Shown piece by piece: positions 11,140 through 24,249 of a DNA stretch of 64,000 bases. The notes under the pieces are model-generated. The model made no database searches. It was not told the DNA's origin and saw only the letters and a program-made list of their open reading frames with translations. Source of the DNA: Apiospora phragmitis (lineage: Eukaryota; Ascomycota; Sordariomycetes; Amphisphaeriales; Apiosporaceae); assembly GCA_038363925.1 (NCBI GenBank), contig JAQQWL010000008.1, positions 1,550,001-1,614,000 on the forward strand, in the 5' to 3' direction. The translations under genes and the position numbers were made by a program. How positions within the stretch are numbered: the stretch's first letter is position 1; every line of letters begins with the position of its first letter.

Positions 11140-12691
11140 TCGAAGATAAGGGACTGGGGCTGTGGAAGCCTCTAGAGTAGAGCGGTAGACCTGACAGTAC
11201 TTCGGCAATTGGCGAAAGAGAAAATGATGAGAGTCGCTAAACTGACGAGCAAGCCCGCCAGCCGGCCTGGCTTAACCCCCAGAAGCACTGCTCCCGCGAC
11301 AGCGGAAGGATCCAGCGTAGTGCTAGAAAACTGCCCAATATTGGCACGACCAACGACTCGGGTCACATTCCTCCACCTGAGCTGCATTGTCTGTCACCTC
11401 TTATCGGCCAACCACATGTTCAAGGGCATCAGAAGGGTACTTGTACCAGGTAGGAATTCGAAGGGTACTTCTGATCATGCTGCTTCTGTCGCCAGATGCC
11501 AGGTCAACCCCTGTTACTTTGCTTGGGGGACATTCTGTCGACGACGACACGTGCAAGCATCTCGTAGTTTGTCTCAACCGGGGCTCTCTCCTCACTTCAA
11601 TTCAACCTTCATCGCCCAAGTATACAGGCTTACTAACCCATGCGCCAAGGCATGAAATTAACGCTGAGAGCTATACCGTCTACTCACATGTCTTCGCCTT
11701 GCGGCTCTAATTAGGATCGATTCCGATTGACTGGTGCCCGGGAGATGTGTCGTTCTGGAGAGTGTACGCTAAGCACCCGCCAAACTAGTCCCGCACTCCA
11801 CTAAATCAACCCGCCCCCGCTCCACTGAGCGTCGGAGCAGCCATGTTGCTAAGGAAGGAAACAAGATGCCATCTGCATCAACCAATCCGGTGAAGAAGAG
11901 AAAACGGAACACGTGCAGCAGATGGCGCTAGTGTATGCACAGCCATCTTCAGCCATATCATGTCCAGGCCCTGAATTATGTGGCGGCGCTGTCTCAACTA
12001 TTCGATCCGTCTTATTAGAGCCTTCTGTTCGTTTGCGGCCGCATTGCAGTGTCCGAGGACTGCCTACACCACTCACTAAGGCTACTTGGGTCCAGGACCT
12101 CAGACAGTGTTACAGAAGGGCCTGCTTTCAGCAGAGGAGTACAGTTAGAAAGAAAAGCCAAACCTAGATTTTGCGTTTTGCAGCCAAGCTTCTTCGCTGC
12201 CGACATGCCGGTGTGGATGTTCGAGCTTCTGGAGGCTGCGCGCGGATTGTCTTCCTATACCGGGCTTGAGACGTTGATTTGTGCTCCACAGCAGTGCTAT
12301 TGGTGGCTGCGAAAGCTGTGAGAGCTGTCCTGGTTACATTTAGTTGTGCATCAATAATCAAAGAGTCGACACTGCTCAGGAGGTTTTCCTATCGAGTTTT
12401 CACAGGGATCGTAGAATGAGTCGAGATTCATATTGTAATAGAATTATGACTAGCTACATATGTACCAATAACGAATGCAAATCAAGAGCTTCGACAACGT
12501 GAGAAACATAGCCATGATAAGAATTGAAGTATGTACAAGAATCTAAACCCCATCGGAACACATGGTGGAAGGCTAGAAGAAAGGAGAAGAAAGAGAGAGG
12601 GGAGAAATGCAATTCAATATCAGTGAGGATTCCGGGCATCCTACACCATCTTGAAAGATCCCGTGATCCTCGACCATGACATATATCAAGC
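11140..12691. other. Spacer, no gene seen
   Basis: Several 60-150-codon open frames overlap on both strands without family features or consistent splicing. It includes the upstream region of the FPGS copy and the 3' flank of the secreted-protein gene. Confidence 0.5.
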
Positions 12692-13533
12692 CTAAGGGCG
12701 ACCAGCAGGCCAGTAGGTGCCGAAGCGGCCGTTGCCCGACGCGATGACGGGGTTGCCGTGGTAGTCGTCGACGTAGGCGAGGTCGGTGCCGATCTGGGAG
12801 ATGAGCCAGTCGCGGGGATCGTGTTGATGCTGCCGTCGCCGTTCTCGGTGTACTTGATGACCCACTGCCCGTCGTTCTTCATGTCGTAGGCGCCCGTCGG
12901 CGCGCCCTCGAGCACGTACTGCGTGAACCCGCGCCACGCGCCCGAGCCGTCGAGGCTCCACAGCAGCGCGGCGCCGTCGCAGCCGCGGATCAGGCTCGTG
13001 TCGCCCCAGCCGACGCCGGCGCCGTCGAAGCTGATCTCGAACCAGGTGCCCAGCGGCTGCGGGGAGCCCGAGAGCATGGTCGCGTCCACGCCGCGCTGGA
13101 TGCGGCCCTCGAAGCCGTCGGGCAGGCTCACGAACTGCGTCGCGCCCGCGTCGACCCAGACGTACTTCCAGGGCACCGCGTCGCAGCTGTTGTGGTAGAT
13201 GTAGAAGCCGCGCCAGCCGCCGGTGTCGGCGTTGGTGATGGTCACGCCGCGGCCGCCGTTATCGCTGTCGCCCCAGGTCAGGATCGGGCTGCTGCTGCAG
13301 GTCCAGCGCTTCTGGGGCCCAGCCGGGGCAGCGGTGGTCACGTTCTCGCGGACGAGATTGCCAGTCTTGTACGAGGGGAAGGAGTTGGGGTCCACGGCCT
13401 TGATAGCATCGATGTTGGGATGGGGGGCAGATGGTGGTGGGTTGGGGTTTGCTGGAGGGCCCTCGACCTGCGGACTAGGCAGCGCCGACACTCCAAGTGT
13501 CAGCAGGGCAAGCGAAGAAAGCGAGTAACGCAT
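12692..13533 (-). CDS. Secreted protein of unknown function (one frame shift)
   Basis: The ATG at 13533 gives a clear signal peptide (MRYSLSSLALLTLGVSALPSP), a Pro-rich propeptide-like stretch, then after a KR site a Cys/Trp-rich domain: WTCSSSPILTWGDSD, YIYHNSCDAVPW, GWGDTSLIRGCDG, DGSGAWRGFTQ. It ends YVDDYHGNPVI and FGTYWPAGRP. Similar fungal secreted proteins are recalled but carry no known activity; the fold is probably beta-rich. A shift at about 12814-12817 in a G run (C run on the coding strand) separates SINTIP from RDWLISQIG; one missing base explains it. The length, about 280 residues, is sensible. Cell-wall or secreted role is inference. Confidence 0.72.
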
Positions 13534-15563
13534 GATGGAATGGATAAAGAACTATGACTGAGTTTATCCGGCGAGGATGTCTGTTCTGTGAGAACTAGGA
13601 GTCAAGAATAAACTGTTGAGGTTCGATGATCTCTTGAGATAACAGTATTTCATTTGTCTAGGCGGCGCATCCCCCTTTTATATTCCTGAAAAGGTCTCGA
13701 GTGCTGTTAGCGTTATATATCGTAAGGTTCCGGGCCTTGTCAGCAATCCTATGATTCTTCAGTCTCATCTCCCCTTTTGGGTTTCCTACAGAGCGTGATA
13801 GTATCATAGGGCCTAGAGTGTTACAACAGGGTATATTCCTTCTCCCGTAATCTTTTGATGAACTTCGCTTCTTCCTTGGCCATACTGCGCCAGTTTGGCC
13901 GGCCCATCCGCTTCTCATGCCGGGGTGTAACATTACATCTATGCTCATAGCCCTTGCAAGTATTGACTAACATATCCTAGGCTTCTCGCTCTTTGGGCTG
14001 TCACGCAAGACCAGGACATGCTACTGATCACGCCCTTGCTCATGACATTTGTGCAATATTATGCTTCCCGAGCTGATTTGGATATCCTTGGTATGGATGA
14101 TGCTAACCAACCTTCAACGAGAAACATGACTAGGGAACCACAGTCCACAGCCGAGTTGAACGCAAACGATTGTATTGTTGCCTTAGTCGTACTCAACATG
14201 GAAATAGGTCTTCCGAGTCCGAAATTTGCTTATCCCTATTAGATAATCCCAAAACGGACCTCGGTATGCTCAATATTGTTGGTGGCTGATTAGACGATTC
14301 TGCGTCGAATTTTGAACCCCCCTAGTCCGATCCCGTTGCCGGATGCGGTATAGACAGATATATGTCAGCCGGACCCGACCCCTTTCGGATCAGGTGCCCC
14401 CTTAATTAGCATCCGGAATGCCAAATTTAGCTTGTTAATCCGCGCCGGGGCCTATTCAGGGCTTTCTGTGATCGAAGATGACCTTCTCATGCAAACTAAC
14501 TCCGAATTTCCCGAATGCTTACTATAGCATTCCCGTGTAGTTCTAATAATAAAATCACTTCTTACCTGAACCCTGTCCACATGTTCGTTTTAGGGCATAC
14601 GTTACTGCAAAGCCCGCTCAATCCGTCCAAACTAGTAAGCTATTCCTCCAAGACCCTTGCAGATCGTGAGATGGTGGGCCCATAACTGGAGAGGCCCTAC
14701 TTCAGCCGCGCAGACCAAATCACTTTTCAATTCCACAGTTGGAGTCTAGACAGTTCCATGTCAGCAATAATAGTTCCTTTTGATCCTTAGATTGTCCAGG
14801 GGCCCGGCTTCCTATTCAAGCCCATTTGCTCTCCCGTGTTCAATATCTTCAGCCAATTTCGTAATGCACGACAAGCCGCGTCCAGCACGAGGGACTTTTC
14901 AGATATTAGTATCGGGATATACCCGCATTTACTCTATTCTCCTGTCCAAAGCCAGCAAACCCGGACATCGTCTAAGCTATAAGCACGATAGACTTGCATG
15001 AAATAAGTAGGCTAATGCTAATTTGCAATATTCCGTTGAGAGCAGGGTTGTGATCACACATACCAGATGGTAACGCATTTGAGCAAGCTAAGGCTCTATA
15101 AGACTCACCAAGAACCGCATCAGAGGCAAGAAGGTTATCTCGATGAAATAGTCCGTTGTAAGCTGCAGCCTATCGCCAGGGCGACCTCAGTCAGTCCCAC
15201 CCGTTTAATCAAGACAAGAAGACAAGAAGACAGCGATGATTGGGCAAGAACGGGGTTGCGGTGGTCTTGGTATTACTCATGTACGTGGGCGCATATATGA
15301 CTTCTGAAGAGGCTCAAGTATTTTAGACTGACATTCCTAAGTAGAGTCCATCCCTGGAAACATTGAAGGGCCTTATTATCTTATTCTATAACCTCTGGGC
15401 GTATGTAAATGACAATATACACCTAAACATATAGAACCAAAAGCAGACAGAGAACATCGTAACGAAAAAACAAATACATCGATACCAAGGCAATGCTGGA
15501 TTCACACCCTTTGCCAATCTGTCCATTCAAAACGCCTAAAGAACGCAAACACATGCAGCCAAG
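13534..15563. other. Two-kilobase spacer beside the polyketide locus
   Basis: No supported gene. A minus-strand stretch near 13850-13925 reads RMGRPNWRSMAKEEAKF and may be a relic, but is too short to name. The region borders the 3' end of the NR-PKS. Confidence 0.5.
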
Positions 15564-18500
15564 CTACTTCAGCCTCTCCATCTCGGCAATCTCGCGAGTT
15601 ACAACGGCACTCAATGAGCGCCCGTACGGCTGCTTCATCATACAAAAGTGATCTACAGGAGATGTGTTAGTCATACCAGCAGTCGCGCAGGTAAGAAGAG
15701 AGGGAGAGGGAGAGGGGGAGGGAGAGGGAGAGGGAGAGGGAGAGGGAGAGGGAGAGGGAGAGGGAGAGGGAGAGGGGGGAGAGGGAGAGGGAGAGGGAGG
15801 GGGGAGAGAGGGCTGGGGAAGAGACATACCTCCATCTACCGTGTGCACCTGCACCTCACCACCGAGCAACTCATCCCAGCCATTCGGCCCAAACGTCGTC
15901 CGCGCGCTCCAGAACCAGGACTTGAACTCCGCCTCGAAGTCCTCGAGGCTGACAGCAGCCGGGTCCGCCGCCTCGCCAAGCGTGGGCCCCATGGCCGCCG
16001 GCCTCTGCGCCGCGGCGTCGCGCAGCGTCTGGTCCGGGTTCTCGTTGACGCCCCAGCGGGCCCAGACGACAGCGGCACGACGCGGACGGCAACCGGCCGG
16101 CATCGGCCGCGGCGTGAACGAGTGCAAGGCCCGGATGGTGGCAGCGGCGTACGCGAGGTCGCCCGGGTCGAGCAAGACCTTCGTGTGCTCGAAGATGACG
16201 CGCCACGCGCGGGCGACGAAGGCCGTGTCGATGCAGCGGGCCTGGGGGATCGCGCGCGGCACGCGCATGTCGATGAGCAGCAGGCCCGAGACCCGCTCGC
16301 GCTCGACCACGGCCAGCTGGTACGCGACCTCGTAGGCGTAGGCGGCGCCGGCGGAGCGGCCGCCGATCAAGTAAGGGCCGCGCGGCTGCACGCGGCGGAT
16401 GGTGCGGAGGAAGACGCGGGCGAAGTCCGGGATGGCCAGACCGAAGGCGGCCGGGTCGTCGATGAAGGGCGACTCGAGCGCGTAGAGGCGCTGGTCGTGC
16501 TCCAGGGGCGCCAGGTGCACGAAGGTGTCGGTCGAGCCGTGGCCGTCGGCGATCATGAAGACGGGCCGTTGCGTGGAGGTCGGTTTGCCTTGGATTAGGA
16601 CTGCGTTGGAGGTGATTTCGGCTGGGGGCGTGAAGATCACCATGCTGCCGCTGCTGCTGCTGGAACTGGAGGAGAAGTCGCTCGCTTCGGCGTTGGCGCT
16701 ACGCACGTCACCGTCCAGCGCCACTTCGACGTCTGCTACGGTCGAGTGGTTGAGGAAGAACGAGGCGGGTAGCTCCTGGCCCGTTCTTTGCTTGTACTGC
16801 GACATGACCTTGATGCTTAGCGTGGAGTCGACGCCAGCCGCTTCAAAGTCGCCAACATCGGCGAAGTCAGCTGGAGCCATGCCGAGTGCGCTGGCCACGA
16901 TCTGGAGCAGGATCTCGCTCTGTCGTTCGGTCGAAGAAGAAGATGCTCCGCGGCGAGCTTCCTTAGGAGCCGAGCTGGACTGCTTCGTGGCTGGCGACAT
17001 GATACTAGCTTTGCTTGGCGACGTCTTTGTCTTCGCGGGCTCCGCAGCACCCAGCTGTTTCCTGGCATCTGCTACCGTTGCACAAGTGAGGAAGAAGGCC
17101 ACCGGTAGTTGCAGACATGTCTGCTTCTGGAGATCGGACGTGATGGCGATGCTCATCTGCGAATCGACACCGATGTCGGTAAAGTCCGTCGTCGGCGCCA
17201 GCTCGTCCAAACCAACCCCCTTCCGCTTCGCGACGATACGCAGCAACGTGTCAGCGTGGTTTGGTGCCTCGGGCAAGGACGACTTTCGTATAGTAGTCGT
17301 GTCTTGCGACGACGACGACGGCGTATCAGGAAAGTTCCGAAGCCTGCGCCCGCGACCAGGGAGCGGTGCCGCAATGACCTTTGGCACCGGTGGCGCGCCA
17401 CCACGGGAAGGACCGCTGCCGGCATCCGCGTGCCCCCCGATAACGATCGAGAAGATCTCCTTGTTCATGCGCTGAAACGTGATGCCAGAGCAAAGCGCGA
17501 TCAGTCCCTCCTGGTCAAAGACGTAGACGTCGCAGACGGTCACGCCCTTGACCGACTGCTCGCGCACCGTAGCGTAGCACATGAAGCGCGTGCGTTCCGT
17601 CACGGGCGCGAGCAGCTGGAATGAGCCGATGCGGTTGGAGATGTGGATCACGTCCTGGGCTTGGCCGGGTCGGCGTTGAGCAGGAAGCCCGACAGGTGCA
17701 CGATGCCGTCCATGGTGAAGGGGTTGCAGGTGAACTGGCCCCGGCCGCCCGCGCTGGCGTCCAGCACGCACGCGGCCACGGCGTCCTGGAAGTCCGGCGG
17801 AAGGTAGGCTTCCTCGATGCACTGGTAGGCCGCGCCGTAGTCGACCTCGGCCTCGAACAGCTTGTAGAACAGGGCGCGCGAGATGCGGTGCGTCGGGCCG
17901 CCCTTGGCTGTCTCTAGGAGATTGGCCACGCGTCACCGGACCAGGCTCTCCATGAACCCCCATTGCTGGATTTTGGGCGGACGCTGAGCGCTGAAGCGTA
18001 CCTTGCACAGGCCGTGGGTGGCCGTCGCGCCCGCCGGGCCTGTGGATGAGAAGACCACAGAGAACTCAGTGTCCGTGTCTTCCATGCTGCACTCGATGTG
18101 GATCAGGTGCTCTTCATCCTTCGCGTGCACCACGAGAGCATGCGTCATCTGCAGGTCGGCGACCTCGAGGTGGAAGCTCCCGCCAGCAAGGCCTGTGGAT
18201 TTGAGGACGTAGAATGTTGCTGTATTGGCCATCTCCACGAACACACTCGCCGGACAGAGCACCACGCCGCCCACAATGTGCCCCTGAATGGCCGTCGTCA
18301 GCTCGGGATGCGTCGTGCTCGAAGTGAATCTCGCCTCCGTCTTCCTATCTTCCGAGCTTAGGTCTTCCAGGCGTTGCAAGAATGCGTATGGCAGCGATTG
18401 ATGCGCGGACACGGCTTCCTCTTCAGTACTTTGGATCGCCCGTCTGGTTTTGTACGGCACCCAGTACGTCTTAGAATCGAACGCGTACATGGGCAGATCC

Positions 18501-20510
18501 AGAAGCCGCAGGCCGGGCTCCGAGTCGCGGTGGAACTCCCGCCAGTTGACAGGCAGGCCCGCCACATGGAGCGCGGCGAGGCAGTCCCGAAAAGTCCCCC
18601 CATCCGTCCTGGCCCTGCCGAAGACTGCTCATGGTGGTCAGGTCCTTGCCAGAGCAAGACTTGGCCAGCAGCGCGGTGCAGACGGGGTGAGGGCCGAGTT
18701 CGAGAGCCACCGTATTCGCCTGCAGTAGCCTCTGAGCCTCGCACGCGCGGACGGCGCCCAGAAAGTTCACCGGCTCGCGCATCTGGCGGCGGAGGTACGC
18801 GGCGTTGAAGACGCCGCCGTCGCGCACGATCTCGCCGAGCAGCGTCGACGCAACGGGCACACGAGGCGCGCTGGAGTGCACCTTGCGCGCTGCCTCTCCA
18901 AACTGCTCAAGAACCGGTTCGAGCTGGCTCGAGTGGAAGCCATACGGGACCTTGAGCAGCGATGACTTCACGCCAGTACCGCGTATTCGCCCAGCGAGTG
19001 GCCCATGACTAGAGTCGGTTGCAAGCCGAGAGAGCCGAGGAGATGGGCCATGGCGACTTCCAGCGCCGCCAGTGCCAGTTGCGTCTGGCACGCCGTCGCC
19101 GTCGCCACGTCCTGCGCACCGATGATCAGATCGACGAACCGATCGAGGCCCTGGGCATCGCACAGATCCTGGAACGAGTCTAGCGTGGCGCGGAAAGAGG
19201 GCAGCGCGTGGTACAGCTCTGCGCCCATTCCCCTGTAGACGGAACCTTGGCCGGTGAAGGAGAAGACCAGTTGCTCGTCCTTCAGTGGCGCCTTATAAGC
19301 GGTGCCGAACTTGCCGAGCAGATCCTGAACGGACTCCACGACATGTGCGGACCGGTGCAGCTCGTGCATCCGCCTCGCCGTGGTGGTATACGCCAGGCTA
19401 GCCAGGTCTGTGTCCGGGTGCTGGAGCAGGTACTCCTTTAGGCGCGCCTCGTTTGCCTCGAGGGAGGATCGCGTTCGGCCGGAGCAGGCGACGACGTGGT
19501 GTGGACGCTGGTCCTGAGCCCTCCATTCCGAGACTTCTGGCGCTTCTTCAATCAACATGCTCACGTTGCCGCCCGCGGCGTCGAAGCTGTTGACGATGAT
19601 CTTGGCCAATCCATTGCCGTCGCGCGAGGGCCGCAGCGGGTCGGTACCGTCGGCGACTTTGATATGGGCTACCTCCAGGTCAGGAAACTTGTGGTTGATC
19701 TTGAACGGCCAGTTGGGCTGAGGGGGTATGATTCGCTTTTGCATGATCAATATGGCCTTGATCAGCGACGACACGCCCGCTGCCCCCTCGGCGTGACCGA
19801 TGGCAGCTTTCAGGGCACCAATATGAAGCGGGAAGTCACTCGGCCGGCTCGCGCTGAAGGTGTCGATACTTGCACACAACTCGGCGGCATCGTCGGCTGT
19901 AGACAGTTAGCAATTGAAAGAATCCAAGGCCATACTTGACACATACCTTGAGTTCCAGTGCCGTGACATTCCACGTAGGAGATTTCGTTTGACCCCACGC
20001 CATTGCTCTGCAGAATGGTGCGGTACAGATCGGCCTGTGCGGCGCTTGAGGGGAAAGTAATCGAGCCCGCCGCCCCAGCATTTGTGTTCCGCGCGGTGCC
20101 ACGGAGCACGGCGAGGATGTTGTCCTTCTCGCGCAGCGCGTCCTCGAGGCGCTTCAGCACGACCACAACCACGGCCTCGCCCCGGCAGTACCCGTCGGCG
20201 TCGTCGTAGAAGGTCTTGCACGGGCCCGTCTGGGACAGGAAGCCGCCCTTGCTCAGGCCGGAGTACAGCTCGGGCGCGACGCAGACGTGGCCGCCGCCGG
20301 CGACGGCGCAGTCGACCTCGCGGCTGAGCAGGGCGTTGCACGCCAGGTGGACCGCCGTGGTGCTGGCCGAGCAGGCCGTGTCGATGCTCGTGGTGCCGCC
20401 GCCCCAGCGGAAGTAGTGGTTCAGGCGGCCGGGGGCGAACGAGCGCATGGTGCCCGGGATGTAGTGGGTGTCGATGCCTTCTTGGTCGTTGATGGCTTTC
20501 CATTATTCGG
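15564..20510 (-). pseudogene. Non-reducing polyketide synthase remnant: KS(partial)-AT(deleted)-PT-ACP-ACP-TE
   Basis: Order is read on the minus strand. KS: active-site motif DTACSAS, then VECHGTGT, a 50-bp intron (19897-19946) and GHAEGAAG. AT: FSFTGQGS and GHSLGEY near 19000. PT: His motif QGHIVGGVVLCP and Asp motif FTMDGIVH. Two ACPs: GVDSQMS and GVDSTLS. TE: GGRSAG nucleophile motif, with the usual W of GGWSAG replaced by R. A last 177-bp intron (15653-15829) precedes the final exon; stop at 15564. NR-PKSs make aromatic polyketides. Damage: the SAT domain and first part of the KS are absent upstream of about 20505; the AT jumps from just after GHSLGEY to a late AT block, losing roughly 80-100 residues; a TGA at 17933 lies inside PT; one-base shifts lie near 18590 and 17660. 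Product unknown. Confidence 0.9.
15700..15811. repeat. GAGGGA hexamer microsatellite inside the last NR-PKS intron
   Basis: About 110 bp of GGGAGA/GAGGGA units with minor interruptions, wholly inside the intron 15653-15829. On the coding strand it is a long CCCTCT polypyrimidine tract between donor and acceptor. The intron boundaries still give a correct frame. Confidence 0.92.
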
Positions 20511-21357
20511 CGGATGGGAGAAAGGTGCTGTGAGTTCTGGATCGAAGATCGAAGAGAATCGAGCGTCGCCACCAGCTTTTTGAAGACTTGGTCGCCGCCG
20601 CCTGACTTCTCTTGCCATCACCAGATATCGCGCTGGGGGCCAATGATCGTACCACGCCCCAGTTAATCAGCATTTGGCTAATTGCTCTTTATAGAAACAC
20701 GTGCGCCAATCCATAGGCGTAGCAGGGTGCCGAAGCATTGGTACAGCTTGTCGGCGCTCGCAGCGGCACTACAAGTATGCTAGGGATAGGCCTGGCCGTT
20801 TGACAAGATCTGGGACGAGGATGGCACGAAATTATCCTTAGAGCCCCTCTATCTTTCGTGTGGGGACTGACCACTTACATACTTAGTAGTACGTATTTTG
20901 CACACAGAGGTTGCATTGTAATCTTTGAATCTGCAACCATTGCAGATTCCAGCCCACCAAAAAAATGTACCCTGGTCAAGCTGAGGGCCCATCTCGCTCT
21001 ATGCAGGTCAACAAGACTCCATCGCCTTGACGGTTATAGCCGCCTTCCCTTATCGCTGCCATGGCACACGTTCCCAACATCAGCAGCGCAGCCCTGCACT
21101 TGGCTTGAGTGTACATCATCCTCTGGTATGGTTAGTACACTTACCGCAAACGCCATCACTGGGAAACGCTGCGAAATGTTCGAGCCAGTGGTTTGTGCGG
21201 AAGAGTAATCCTCAACGAGAAAACGTGCGCCAATGCAATTTACAATTGTCATCGTAATTAGCAATAAATGTTACTTCATCCCTTTCGGTAGGTAGCTATG
21301 GCCTACTGATCTGTTTTACCTTAGGCAAAACTCTCCAGTAGATACTCGTAGCTAGTC
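20511..21357. other. Spacer between the two divergent PKS remnants
   Basis: This would be the bidirectional promoter of the PKS pair, but the NR-PKS 5' end (SAT and early KS) is missing, so the sequence is probably a shortened or rearranged version. No coding sequence related to SAT was found here. Confidence 0.5.
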
Positions 21358-24202
21358 ATGGCACCAGAAGTTGATATTGCCATTGTTGGCCTGTCTTGTC
21401 GCTTTGCGGAAGATGCCAAAGACATCAATGGATACTGGGACCTCCTGCGTCAAGGCAAGAGTATGACCCGCCCCGTCTAAAGAACAACTTCACGTACATA
21501 GAACTAGGACTAATCGTAACTCGCCAGGTGCCTTTAGCCCCCGAGCGCGATTTGACAGCGCTGCTTCATCGTCGTCATCACATCCTGGATACTATCTGCA
21601 GGACGATGTCTACAAATTCGACGCCTCCTTCTTTGTCATCTCGCCCAAGGAGGCCAAGGCCATGGACCCCTCGCAGCGGCTCATGCTAGAAGTCGCTTAC
21701 GAAGCCTTCGAGTCGGCCGGCCTCCCGCTCGCGGCCGTCGCGGGCTCCAACGTCATCCTGTGCCCGGATATGTTCGCGTACTTGGGCATGCAGAACTTCC
21801 TGTCCAGCAGCGGCAAGTGCAAGGCCTTCGACGCCACTGGTGACGGGTACGGCCGGGGGGAGGGAATCGCGGCCCTGGTGCTCCAGCGTGTCCCGACCGC
21901 GGTCGAGAAGAAGACCCCTGTTCGCGCCGTGATACGCGGGACGGGTGTCAACCAAAACGGCAGGATGAAGGGCATCACGCTTCCCAGTGTCGAAGCCCAG
22001 GTCGCCCTCATGAAGAGCACGTATCAGTCTGCCGGGTTTCCCGTGACCGATACCGCCTACGTCGACGCCCACGGGACGGGAACCCAAGCCGGTGACCCCG
22101 TGGAGCTGGAAGCGAACGGCAAAGTCATTGCACAGGCCCGAGGCTGCGACAGTGGGAAAAGGGTCATGATCGGGTCGGGAAAGCCCAACATCGGACATAC
22201 CGAAGCCACGTCGGGCTTGATGAGTGTGATAAGGAGCATTCTCATCCTCGGAAGCGGCTTGATTCCCCCGAACATATATCTGACCCAGCTCAACCCCAAA
22301 CTGCGACTGGATGAATGGAACCTGGAAATTCCCACTCAGCTCACCCCTTGGCCGTCGGAATGCGACTTCCGGAGAATCAGCGTGTGCTCAACGGGATACG
22401 GAGGAACCAATGCGCATGCCATTATCGATGAGTCGCACCATTACCTGCGGACGAGAGGTCTGCTTGACGATGTGCAGGCCGTGAGACCGCCAGTCTGGGC
22501 CGCGGTGGACCAGAAGGAAGTATTACAGAAATTGACCGGCGCGACTGACACAAGTTCTTCGCGCCCCAAACGTTTCCTACTTACTATGAGCTCCAACAAC
22601 GAGAGGGAAGTTCGACACCAGCTGGATTCTTTGGCCCAGTGGTGCTCAACCGTTGAAGAAGAAGAAGCCGAGAATGGAGAGATCCTCGCCGATCTCGTGT
22701 ATACCTTGAATCAGAGGCGCACCCACTTCACTTGGAGAAACTCTATCGCAGCGTCCTCGGTCTCCAAATTGAAAGCGATAGCAGAGAACGCTATTAAAGG
22801 TGTCACGTCACATACAAAGCGAGTTCTGGATGATGCAGGCCTATGCTTCGTCTTCACCGGGCAAGGCGCGCAGTGGCCGCGAATGGGCCGGGAGCTCTAC
22901 CTGGAGTCTGCGACTTTCCGCGCCAGCATTGACGCCGCAGAGCAGTACTTCCGAGACGTCCTACAAAGCCCATGGTCTGTGGTGGACGACCTGTTCCAGG
23001 ACGAGTCCGAGTACCGCATCCATCAGCATGCCTTCTCTCAGCCCCTGACGACAGTGCTCCAAATGGCGCTTGTCGACCTTCTTGAGGAGTGGAACATCAA
23101 GCCGGATTAGATCATCGGTACGTGCTAATGAGCCCAGCAGCAGCAAACTTGCATTGACTAATTTGTGTCCCTAGGCCACTCCAGCGGCGAGATTGCGGGC
23201 GCATACTGCCTGGGAGCTTTAACTCAACAGGATGCTTGGAAGATTGCATACTCTTGCGGGGCTTTGAAATCAGAGCAAGAGGGATCTATGATGGCCGTAG
23301 GTCTGTCGGAAACAGAAGCGGGCTCCATCGTCAGCCAACTCGAGTTGGGCAAGGCTGTTGTTGTTGCGTGCATCAACTCGCCCAATAACGTCACGCTTGC
23401 TGGAGACAGCGCCAACCTTGACTGTCTCGAGAAGCATCTCCAAAGTCGTGGCGTCTGCAGTCAGTGGCTCCGCGTGGACGTCGCATACCATTCCAGGCAC
23501 ATGGAAGCCATAGAGACCAAATACTATGAAGCGATCTCCGACGTCGTGCCAAGGGAAGGCATCCAGGGCCGTGCCATGTTCTCTGCCGTCACGGGGAAGG
23601 AGATTGGCGCCAAAGAACTCGGGTCCGAGTACTGGGTCAAGAACATTGTCTCCCAGTCAAGTTTTCCGAGGCGGTCACCAGTCTGTTGACATCCTTTTCC
23701 ACCCGCGAGAAGATCTTTATGGAGATTGGGCCGCACCACACCATGCAGACGCCTTTGAAACAAATTTTTGCTAGCTATTCAGAAACATCAGGTCCATCTA
23801 TCGAGTATGTCTCCTTGCTAAGTCGGGGCAAGGACTCGGCCGCCGCGGCGTATGCGGCTGCTGGCCAGCTGTTTTCCCTCGGTATGGGGGTGAATGTGGC
23901 GAGACTGAACGAAACTACTACTGGTCGTCGGCCCCAGCTCATTGTCGATTTACCGCCTTATTCTTGGCGCCACGAGGCCGACCCAAACTCTCCGAGCGCT
24001 ATCTGAGTTGGTCGCCCAACGCTTGAGATCATCGGGTTTCCGCGTGGAATCGGCCACATGGCCCGCTGTTTCTCAAGCAACGCAAGGACGCAAGTGCATC
24101 TCGTTGGTCCAGCTGGACGCCCCTATCTTCGACAACGCGGCCGCCGGCGACGTTTCTGCTCTTCAAAGAGTTGTGTCGGACTCAAGTTCCATGCTATGGC
24201 TA

Positions 24203-24249
24203 AGCACCTTAACCACTTAGCCGTCCTACCATATAAGCAGCTACCTAAA
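24203..24249 (+). repeat. Left terminal inverted repeat, about 47 bp
   Basis: It starts AGCACCTTAACCACTTAG and pairs with 26023-26069. The two arms differ at four positions, all C/T transitions, as expected if RIP hit them independently. Confidence 0.92.

Noticed and set aside
11913..12321. Overlapping plus-strand frames as a two-exon gene
   Set aside because: No family resemblance, no paired splice sites, and codon use unlike neighbouring genes.
15648..16598. Long plus-strand open frame of Gly/Arg repeats opposite the NR-PKS
   Set aside because: It is the antisense of the GAGGGA tract and GC-rich TE coding sequence; no homology features.
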